Of a stretch of DNA of 64,000 nt, positions 57,556 through 64,000 are shown one piece after another. The stretch is taken from the NCBI GenBank assembly GCA_041391425.1, contig JAWKNZ010000011.1:1-64000 (forward strand), read 5' to 3'. Below the pieces are notes generated by a model. The model was given only the letters and a program-made list of their open reading frames with translations. It did no database searches and was not told the DNA's origin. This DNA is from JAWKNZ01 sp041391425. Its GTDB lineage: Bacteria; Bdellovibrionota_B; Oligoflexia; Oligoflexales; JAWKNZ01. The first letter of the stretch is position 1, and the number at the start of each line of letters is the position of its first letter. A program made the position numbers and the translations under genes.

Positions 57556-58293
57556 TTATGAGTTGGCAAAACTCATAATCAAACCTATAACTCCACCAAA
57601 CACCCCCCCCCATACTACAAGCCAACCTAAATGCTTATGAATCATTTCTTGGATAATCTCTTTTACCATTTTAGGGGTGAGTTCTTCGAGCCGTGTGTCG
57701 ACAATTCCCTCTATTTTAGTAAGAATAACATCATTGCCGTTTTGGCCGAAAGATTGGCTGAGTTTTTCTTGAAATTCGTCTGAGTTTCCTATTTCAAACA
57801 GTATTTCTTTCATTTTTTCTTCAAAAGGAGATCTTAGTGGCGCTAAAGCTTCATGGCCGCCCATCATTGCTAGCATACCTCCCATTGGAGAGGTCAGGAC
57901 GACATCAGTGAGCCCTCGGTAGACTTTTTCATAATCTATCGATGCTATAATACCTCTAAATCCGTCTAAATTTTCTGAGTTTTCATAGGCGTTATTGTCA
58001 GAAAATTTCATCTCTTTAAAAATTCTTTCGAGATTTTCAGTGTTGAAAAACTGATTCATCATCAAATGCTTTATGCCACTTTTAAATTCTTCGAAACGGT
58101 TAGGAATGACTCCTGAGCCATATAATCCAGGAATTTTCTCGAAAAGCATATGGACAGCAAGCCAATTGGTAATAGCTCCAGAAAAGGCGAAATAGCCGAT
58201 TGAAGACAAGTGCTCTCCGGTACGACCAGGTATAGCGTAGCTGGCTATTATACAAATAAGTGCAACTAAATTAGTAAGAAGAGATTTATTCAT
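57556..58293 (-). CDS. DUF445 membrane protein
   Basis: 245 residues: two N-terminal TM helices, the DUF445 motif SGAITNWLAVHMLFEKIPGL (about residues 38-58) with GVIPNRFEEFK, a helical soluble region, and a C-terminal TM helix (LVVWGGVFGGVIGLIMSF). Function unknown. Convergent with the glycosyltransferase; 36 bp after the pentapeptide gene on the same strand. Confidence 0.82.
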   Translation of the reverse strand: MNKSLLTNLVALICIIASYAIPGRTGEHLSSIGYFAFSGAITNWLAVHMLFEKIPGLYGSGVIPNRFEEFKSGIKHLMMNQFFNTENLERIFKEMKFSDNNAYENSENLDGFRGIIASIDYEKVYRGLTDVVLTSPMGGMLAMMGGHEALAPLRSPFEEKMKEILFEIGNSDEFQEKLSQSFGQNGNDVILTKIEGIVDTRLEELTPKMVKEIIQEMIHKHLGWLVVWGGVFGGVIGLIMSFANS

Positions 58294-58329
58294 TTTAAAG
58301 TTTTGTGTTTGACTTTCGGGATTAAAGAT

Positions 58330-58737
58330 TTACTTGCTGCCTACCTTGCAGCCTGTATTAACGGATCGCATGATGTCTTCTCTTGGAATCAAATCTGTAG
58401 GCAAGGAAGCACGGCGTATATTGGCTCTATGAAGCACAGCTCCGCGCAACTTGGAATAATCAAGGTCGGCACCTTCTAAATTTGCACCAGAAAAATCTGC
58501 TCCCTCCAAATTCGCATTCCAAAGGGAGGCATCTCTGAGGTCAGCGTTGCGAAAGATGGCGTCCTTCAAATTTGCATAGGAGAAGTTGCTGTTCTTGCAG
58601 TTACAGTCAGAAAAGTCGACTTTGATAAGGTTGGCCTTTCTCATATCCATTTCAGCTAAGGGCATTTTTTCAGCTAATAACTCCAAGACTTCTTTTCTTG
58701 TGAGTGTTTGTGTCTTTGGCTGTTTGTCCTTATTCAT
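58330..58737 (-). CDS. pentapeptide-repeat protein
   Basis: 135 residues. Residues about 40-110 are consecutive A(N/D)LxX pentapeptides (SYANLKDAIFRNADLRDASL, WNANLEGADFSGANLEGADL), giving roughly a three- to four-coil right-handed beta helix. No signal peptide; cytosolic. Too short to predict gyrase protection. Likely co-transcribed with the DUF445 gene. Confidence 0.85.
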   Translation of the reverse strand: MNKDKQPKTQTLTRKEVLELLAEKMPLAEMDMRKANLIKVDFSDCNCKNSNFSYANLKDAIFRNADLRDASLWNANLEGADFSGANLEGADLDYSKLRGAVLHRANIRRASLPTDLIPREDIMRSVNTGCKVGSK

Positions 58738-58923
58738 TGCATCTCCTCGCTAATGGTGCGTATTCCAACCTGGCAGAATTACCACAGTTATTTTGAAAAT
58801 CAAAGAATTGTTTTTTGAATTTTGATAGGGGCTATTAGAGTTATAGCTAAGGTTTAAACACTTTGAGGGCTGATGTTAGGCTGTGCATGAATGAATAAGG
58901 GGTCGAGTAGAGAGCTTTAGCTC

Positions 58924-59784
58924 CTAATAAGTCGCTTGCTTTATAGCTTGAATGACAGCCTTTACTGCCTGTGTTTTAGTCAAGTCTGCTCGATGGATAA
59001 GGCAAACTTGATCGCTAAATGTTGGTGCACTCTTAGATAGCAATGATAGATTATTGCTTTGCCCAGCTTTGGCTACGCGTTCAGGGAGAATGGCAACACC
59101 AATGCCACTAGAGGCAAGATTTTTTATGACTTCCAAATTAGATGAATGGATATGCCGCATAAATGTATTGGAGAATTTTGGGTTTTTCTTTAATTTTTTC
59201 AATAAATTAGAGCTTTGTTGGAGGTTTGGGTCGTAAATTAAAATATTCTTTTCGAAACTATTTGATGTAAGCTTCCAAAACCCAACTTGGTCTTGACATA
59301 GCTTATGAATCACTAATTCTGGATGATTGACCGGATTGACGACTATTCCTAGGTCAAGCCTGAGGCTGATAACCTCTTCTGCTATTTTTCTAGATAGGTC
59401 ATGCTGTAGATTGATGGTTAACTCACTATTTTCAATGAGGAGTTTGGGTAGGAAACGGTTCAATGTATAAAGTGCTACGGAAGGGTGGCAGCCAAGTGAA
59501 ACTTCTCCTGATATTTCATAGTGTGATTTGAGAGTATCAGCCCGAAGCTGTTTCCAATTTTCTAATACAAGGCGACTGCCATTGAGAAATTTTCTACCAG
59601 CTTGGGTTAGTTTTACTCCATTTTTGAATCGCGTTAGGAGTGGAACGCCAATATTTTCTTCCAATCTTTTTACGGAGAGGCTAATGCTAGGTTGAGTAAG
59701 GCCAAGGCGCTCGGCGGCTCTAGAAAGATTTTCTGTCTTTGAAACTTCAATGAAATTAACAATATCTGTCGAGGAAGGTAGCAT
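58924..59784 (-). CDS. LysR-family transcriptional regulator
   Basis: 286 residues. N-terminal winged helix (FIEVSKTENLSRAAERLGLTQPSISLSVKRLEENIGVPLL) and a substrate-binding domain to the end. Divergent from the intradiol dioxygenase gene, with 155 bp between, the classic arrangement for a LysR activator of its neighbour; the inducer would be an aromatic or its cleavage product. The inference rests on position. Confidence 0.9.
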   Translation of the reverse strand: MLPSSTDIVNFIEVSKTENLSRAAERLGLTQPSISLSVKRLEENIGVPLLTRFKNGVKLTQAGRKFLNGSRLVLENWKQLRADTLKSHYEISGEVSLGCHPSVALYTLNRFLPKLLIENSELTINLQHDLSRKIAEEVISLRLDLGIVVNPVNHPELVIHKLCQDQVGFWKLTSNSFEKNILIYDPNLQQSSNLLKKLKKNPKFSNTFMRHIHSSNLEVIKNLASSGIGVAILPERVAKAGQSNNLSLLSKSAPTFSDQVCLIHRADLTKTQAVKAVIQAIKQATY

Positions 59785-59939
59785 AAATTTTTCCTATCCC
59801 ATTCATGTATATTATTAATTTATCATCTGGCTCAGAAATGATCTATGATGCCTCGATCGTTTAGGGATCTTACAGAGGCTGTCTGCCATCAATTTGAGCT
59901 TACGTAAGTTACTTCTATTTTACTTCAAAGGAGAAGAGC

Positions 59940-60605
59940 ATGGCAAATCATGACATTATGAACCGGAGAAAGTTGTTACAAGGGATTTCGGCATTATCAC
60001 TTGGCTCGGTTGGAGCAAGTGCGTTATCGCAAGCGCTGTGTAAAATTCCCACAGCGCAGCAGACTGAGGGGCCTTTTTATCCAGTGGAGGAGCAGGAGGA
60101 TGAGGACTTCGATCTGACTCGTGTTGCTGGGCATAGAGAAGGTGCTAAAGGAGAAAAAATTAAGGTGAGAGGTTTAGTGCAAGATCAAAATTGTCTACCG
60201 GTTGCTGGAGCCTTAGTTGAAGTTTGGCAAGCTTGCCATTCTGGGCGTTATAACCATCCTTCTGACCCTAATACTGGTGTCGAATTAGACCCAAATTTCC
60301 AATATTGGGGAAGGGCTATTAGTGCTGAAGACGGATCTTATCAATTTTTAACCATCCGCCCGGGGCAGTATCCAGCTTCTGATACTTGGATCCGTCCATC
60401 GCACATACATTTTAAGATACAAAAACGCGGATATAGAGAGTTAACAACCCAAATGTATTTTGCTGGTGACAGATACAATGCTAGTGACTTAATTTTGAAT
60501 GAGTTGACTGACGCAGAAAAAGATGCCGTTATTGTAGATTTTCAAGAAGATGCTAACGAAACTTATCCAGTTGGAACATTCGATATTGTAATAGAAAAGT
60601 TGTAG
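59940..60605 (+). CDS. Tat-exported intradiol ring-cleavage dioxygenase
   Basis: 221 residues. N-terminal twin-Arg-like signal MNRRKLLQGISALSLGSVGA. Catalytic features of the protocatechuate 3,4-dioxygenase family: TEGPFYP, GALVEVWQACHSGRYNHP (Tyr ligand), PGQYPASD with Tyr, and RPSHIHFKI with two His ligands to Fe(III). Substrate is a catechol-like compound; no beta-ketoadipate genes are in view. CAAAGGAGAAG precedes ATG. Repeat R1 begins two bases after the stop. Confidence 0.85.
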   Translation: MANHDIMNRRKLLQGISALSLGSVGASALSQALCKIPTAQQTEGPFYPVEEQEDEDFDLTRVAGHREGAKGEKIKVRGLVQDQNCLPVAGALVEVWQACHSGRYNHPSDPNTGVELDPNFQYWGRAISAEDGSYQFLTIRPGQYPASDTWIRPSHIHFKIQKRGYRELTTQMYFAGDRYNASDLILNELTDAEKDAVIVDFQEDANETYPVGTFDIVIEKL

Positions 60606-60606
60606 G

Positions 60607-60769
60607 CGGGATCTGAAATTTTTTGAAAAACTGTAGTATTTTTATCGGATTCGAAGTTCGGCTGGGTGCTAGGCGCGAGGAGGAGGGAGACCGCAGTGTA
60701 CATGTTGGTACATGAGGATTTCCTGACGACAAAGCAACGACGCAACCGGCTAGGAATTCGGATCCGGGT
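60607..60769 (+). repeat. R1 dispersed repeat, copy 10
   Basis: Full-length, plus orientation, abutting the dioxygenase stop codon (60603-60605); the 3' untranslated part of that transcript starts with R1. Confidence 0.92.
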
Positions 60770-60859
60770 TGTAGACTTTCTTTATGCTGGTTTTTTCATA
60801 GGATGATGAACAAAAAATCAGATATTGAAAGGAGTAAGTTTTGGATATATGAAAGATAC

Positions 60860-61042
60860 TAGGGCGTGTTGACGTTTCATTTTCGTAGCGAGAGACAAAT
60901 ACTTGAAAGTCGCAGCTAGGAAGGGTTTCAAAAATTACCGGAGGTGTACTAGATGTACATTGAGGATAATTTTTAAAACCCTGACAACGTTGTGACTCAA
61001 GGGTTTGGCTCGTAGTAGGAAATGAAACGTCAACACGCCCTA
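60860..61042. repeat. R2 element, full copy (183 bp)
   Basis: Complete R2 with both termini, ending 27 bp upstream of the nadC start. An in-frame ATG at 61022 lies inside its right terminus (ATGAAACGTCAACACGCCCT). Confidence 0.95.
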
Positions 61043-61069
61043 GATGGAATTGATGGCGCGGAGGGTAAT

Positions 61070-61915
61070 ATGCCAGTCTTACATAGGATTCAACTTGATC
61101 CGATTGTTTCTCGAGCATTGGAAGAAGATTGGGGGCATGGAGATTGGACGACTGATCTTTGTGTTGCAGAAGACTCATATGCGACTGCTAAAATTATTAC
61201 AAAACAGCCTAATATTGTTGCTTCTGGAGTAGAAGTTGCTATCAGAGTGTTTGAAAAGGTAGATCCGGATTTAAAAATTGTTCAGCATGCTGAAAACGGG
61301 CAAGAGTTGAAGGCTGGTGATTTGATTATAGAGATTGCTGGTAAAAGCCGTTCGATTTTGAAGGCTGAGCGTGTTGCCCTAAATTTTTTAGGACGGCTTT
61401 CTGGGATTGCAACTGAAACAAAAAAATATGTTCGACTTTTAGAAGGAACAGAGACACAGTTGCTTGACACTCGTAAAACGACACCTGGCCTTAGGTTGCT
61501 TGAAAAATCTGCGACAGTTGTCGGTGGCGCCCGTAATCACAGGCTTTGTCTGACAGATGGTGTCATGGTCAAAGAAAATCATATTCGTGCAGCCGGTGGT
61601 ATAACTGAAGCATTGAATCGCTTAGTGGAAAGCCTACCTCCTACATTGAAAATAGAAGTTGAAACCACAAACTTGGATGAGGTTCAAGAGGCTATTGAAG
61701 CAGGTGCTGATTTGATAATGTTGGATAATATGTCTATTTCTGAGATGGCTTTGGCCGTTAGAACGGTAAGAGGAAGGGCATTATTAGAAGCATCTGGCAA
61801 TATTACTCTAGATAATTTACGTCAGGTTGCAGAAACTGGGGTAAATTTTGTTTCTACGAGTGCCATTTTGCATTCTTCAAAGTGGGCTGATTTGAGTTTG
61901 TTGTTTAATGTCTGA
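61070..61915 (+). CDS. nadC: quinolinate phosphoribosyltransferase (nicotinate-nucleotide pyrophosphorylase)
   Basis: 281 residues from ATG 61070, which has GGAGGG six bases upstream; the frame is also open to ATG 61022 within repeat R2, but that extension is repeat sequence. Converts quinolinate and PRPP to nicotinate mononucleotide in NAD synthesis. DTRKTTPGLRLLEKSATVVGG, MVKENHI, IEVETTNLDEVQEAIEAGAD and LEASGNITLDNLRQVAETGV are signatures. Its last bases overlap the birA-coaX start by eight. Confidence 0.95.
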   Translation: MPVLHRIQLDPIVSRALEEDWGHGDWTTDLCVAEDSYATAKIITKQPNIVASGVEVAIRVFEKVDPDLKIVQHAENGQELKAGDLIIEIAGKSRSILKAERVALNFLGRLSGIATETKKYVRLLEGTETQLLDTRKTTPGLRLLEKSATVVGGARNHRLCLTDGVMVKENHIRAAGGITEALNRLVESLPPTLKIEVETTNLDEVQEAIEAGADLIMLDNMSISEMALAVRTVRGRALLEASGNITLDNLRQVAETGVNFVSTSAILHSSKWADLSLLFNV

Positions 61916-63515
61916 ATATTCCCATATTAAAACGCATAAATTTGCAGAGCTGGACTCTACTTCAGATGAAGTGCAGTCGTTGCTTTCGCAAGGCATTAAT
62001 CCTCCTTTCGTCGTCTGGGCTTCCAAGCAGTTAAAAGGAAGGGGTCGTAGAGGTAGGAGTTGGCAGAGTGGTGAAGGAAACTTATTTTTAACATTTGCAC
62101 TTCCTCCCCATTCTTCAAAGACGATTGAAATTGGTTTGTTGCCAATAGCTGCTGCTGCAATCGTGGCCCAGTGGATTAAGTCTTTTTATTCAATTTCTGT
62201 CAGAATTAAATGGCCCAATGATTTAGTCTTTCAAGGTAGAAAGCTTGGAGGGATTCTCTGTGAATCCTCAATTCAGGGTAAAGAGTGGGGAGATATTTCA
62301 ATCGGTATAGGATTGAATTTAAATACTGCTCCCGACAATACGGGGTTAGCTTATCGGTGCACTTCTATTCGAGGCATTTTAGCTGATGACTCAGTTTTTT
62401 TAGACGTTGAAGAGGCTAGAGATTCTTTTATCGAATACTTTTATTCATCTTGGCTTTCGTTAGATCAACAAAAAATTATAGCTGCCTACTCTGACTTTGC
62501 TTTACCGGCAGGCCAACCTGTTTACTTTTGTCAGAAAAAAGAATTGTTTTTAACGTCTGGGCTTGAAATTGATGGTTCTTTGCGGCTGGAGTCAGCTGTA
62601 AATCCTGGGGAAATTATACCTTTATCTAGTGTAAACCATGAATGTGAATGGCTTTACATTGATTACATCAAATCCAATGACCTGCATGAAGAGGCTTTTG
62701 GTGTTCCCAACTTGCCTTTTCTTTGTCTTGATATTGGTAATAGCTTAATTAAAATTTTTTCTTTTGAATCGTGGAAAAATGAGTTTCCTTCCTTTGTTTT
62801 TGCTGTTTCTCCACAAGAATTGCCTCGTAAAAAACTTGTTGAATTGTTTCCTACAAAAGTTTTATCTTTTTTGGAAAAGATGCCTGGATGGCCTGTTTAT
62901 TGTTCGAGCGTAAGCCCAGAGGCTTATCAATGTGCTAAATTATTTTTTAGTGATGCCGGCGTACGCTTAATTGATGTTGAGAAAAATCCTGTATTTTACC
63001 AAGATGGAGCTTACGAGCTTAGTGATTTGGGCATTGATCGCTTAGCGCTTTTGGAGGGGTGGTTGCGTTGTTTATCTCCGCAGGAGCGTCGAAGAAACGA
63101 TGTTCTTGCTTTTGTGATTTCTGCAGGGACTGCGACCACAGTAGATGTGATTTCTAACGAAGGTTACCACTTTGGCGGTTATATTTTACCTGGTATGCAG
63201 CTAATATTGGATGCGTTGGCGGATAGTACGGGACTTTTACCTGAGATTGAATTGCGTACCATGACGGATGTTTTATGTTTTAAGAGGAGAATTGCTTCCA
63301 ATACACTTATGGCCATGCTTGACGGTGCACTGTTGATGACTGTTGGTGGAATCGAGAAAATTATCAAAGAGGTTTGTTCGGAGCTAGGAAAACAGTACAG
63401 AGAAACTAAAGTTGTCGTCACTGGAGGCAATGCTGCTTTTTTGGAAAAAGAGCTGAAGGGTAGTCTCTGCAACGATCTTATGCCTAGTGGGATACGCACT
63501 TTATGCGGCTTATAA
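61908..63515 (+). CDS. birA-coaX: bifunctional biotin protein ligase / type III pantothenate kinase
   Basis: 535 residues, a two-domain fusion. Residues about 10-240: BirA catalytic domain with KQLKGRGRRGRSWQSGEGNL and IKWPNDLVFQGRKLGGILCE, biotinylating biotin-dependent carboxylases; there is no DNA-binding HTH, so no repressor role. Residues about 265-535: CoaX with LCLDIGNSLIK, DLGIDRLALLEGW, VISAGTATTVDVIS and GGYILPGMQL, the first step of coenzyme A synthesis. Start ATG overlaps nadC's stop, implying translational coupling. Such BirA-CoaX fusions are known in some proteobacteria. Confidence 0.92.
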   Translation: MSEYSHIKTHKFAELDSTSDEVQSLLSQGINPPFVVWASKQLKGRGRRGRSWQSGEGNLFLTFALPPHSSKTIEIGLLPIAAAAIVAQWIKSFYSISVRIKWPNDLVFQGRKLGGILCESSIQGKEWGDISIGIGLNLNTAPDNTGLAYRCTSIRGILADDSVFLDVEEARDSFIEYFYSSWLSLDQQKIIAAYSDFALPAGQPVYFCQKKELFLTSGLEIDGSLRLESAVNPGEIIPLSSVNHECEWLYIDYIKSNDLHEEAFGVPNLPFLCLDIGNSLIKIFSFESWKNEFPSFVFAVSPQELPRKKLVELFPTKVLSFLEKMPGWPVYCSSVSPEAYQCAKLFFSDAGVRLIDVEKNPVFYQDGAYELSDLGIDRLALLEGWLRCLSPQERRRNDVLAFVISAGTATTVDVISNEGYHFGGYILPGMQLILDALADSTGLLPEIELRTMTDVLCFKRRIASNTLMAMLDGALLMTVGGIEKIIKEVCSELGKQYRETKVVVTGGNAAFLEKELKGSLCNDLMPSGIRTLCGL

Positions 63516-63619
63516 ATAAGTATGGATAGATGTTTTCTGAGGAATCGATACTGTAATTGATTGTCTCATCTCATTGAGCTTTCGTATTTATTAGAAGTAA
63601 ATATTGCCCTTTGTATGTA

Positions 63620-63785
63620 TCCCGTATCCGAATTTCTAGCCGGTTGCGTCGTTGCTTCGTCGTCAGGAAATCCTCATGTACCAACATGCACACTACGGTT
63701 TCCCTTCTCCTCACGCCTAGCACCCGGCCGAACTTCGAATTCGTTGAAAATACTACAGTTTTTCAAAAAATTTCAGATTCTGGAT
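63620..63785 (-). repeat. R1 dispersed repeat, copy 11
   Basis: Full-length R1, minus orientation, about 105 bp after the birA-coaX stop; ends TTTCAGATTCTGGAT (one change in the conserved terminus). Confidence 0.9.
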
Positions 63786-63836
63786 GTATATTGATGATTT
63801 CTACTTTATACCCATAGAAACATAGCAAGCGGTCTT

Positions 63837-63968
63837 GTGATTGAAGGCGTTAATATTATTATTAAAATTGTACTTGTGTTGGTTTTTTATACCCGTCTAT
63901 TTTTGTATCGCAATTTTAAAAAAGTTAAGTTAGCCTTAGCGGAGAGATTAAAAAATATGTTGTTGTAA
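63837..63968 (+). CDS. 43-residue hydrophobic small ORF
   Basis: GTG 63837 opens a frame of 43 residues with one long hydrophobic segment (VNIIIKIVLVLVFYTRLFLY) and a basic tail ending RLKNMLL. No ribosome site stands out and no family is recognised. The remaining bases to 64000 show nothing. Confidence 0.25.
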   Translation: MIEGVNIIIKIVLVLVFYTRLFLYRNFKKVKLALAERLKNMLL

Positions 63969-64000
63969 ACGAAGTCTTTTAAATGGCATAGCCGCTATGC

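Overview
The window is a 64 kb stretch of AT-rich bacterial chromosome. It is dense with housekeeping genes and crowded with small dispersed repeats. The gene repertoire is Gram-negative: RND pump with TolC, RpsA-LapA pair, cytochrome c maturation System I, lipoproteins. Several features lean toward the former Deltaproteobacteria (Bdellovibrionota or Myxococcota relatives): a TPR gene pair of gliding (Glt/Agl) type, a ccm block carrying a small zinc-ribbon protein, and a long-form aromatic amino acid hydroxylase. That placement is inference, because there is no rRNA here. No prophage, CRISPR array, tRNA, rRNA or transposase gene was seen.

Layout. 1-4003: three consecutive frameshifted genes (large TPR protein, TPR lipoprotein, small membrane protein). 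4014-9852: ECF sigma factor with a membrane protein, TPR-like membrane protein, threonine aldolase, small transaldolase, NnrS. 9874-16568: minus-strand efflux operon tolC-adaptor-RND-mscS. 16827-22126: fabH, a 46-bp tandem repeat, then a secreted 1,160-residue diheme protein of hydrazine-synthase-alpha-like type with a lipoprotein partner. 22418-30353: rlmN, mtaB, ccmF-ccmH-ccmI-like plus two associated small genes, SGNH hydrolase. 30457-39806: era, DUF4399, aromatic amino acid hydroxylase, alaS, htpX, a repeat-rich gene-poor patch, a lipoprotein. 39829-48316: PLD-like protein, rsmB, lapA-like, rpsA, DUF3108, cbpA-like, NUDIX. 48533-63968: recJ-like nuclease, GAF/HD-GYP phosphodiesterase, DEDDh exonuclease, lipase, Cys-rich lipoprotein, glycosyltransferase, DUF445, pentapeptide protein, LysR with an intradiol dioxygenase, nadC and a birA-coaX fusion.

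Two things stand out. First, there are at least three families of non-coding mobile-like repeats. R1 is about 165 bp at 11 loci with imperfect inverted ends. R2 is about 183 bp with near-perfect inverted ends, flanked by TA. R4 is about 117 bp with TTAA ends. They include a nested R2-in-R4 insertion and internally deleted derivatives, and all look like MITEs without a transposase in view. Second, many otherwise conserved genes, including essential alaS, are interrupted by single-base indels, usually one base missing from a homopolymer. This looks more like sequence error than gene death, although rsmB and the first 4 kb are hit heavily enough that real decay is possible. Genes carrying such shifts are listed with full inferred extents, and the shift positions are given.
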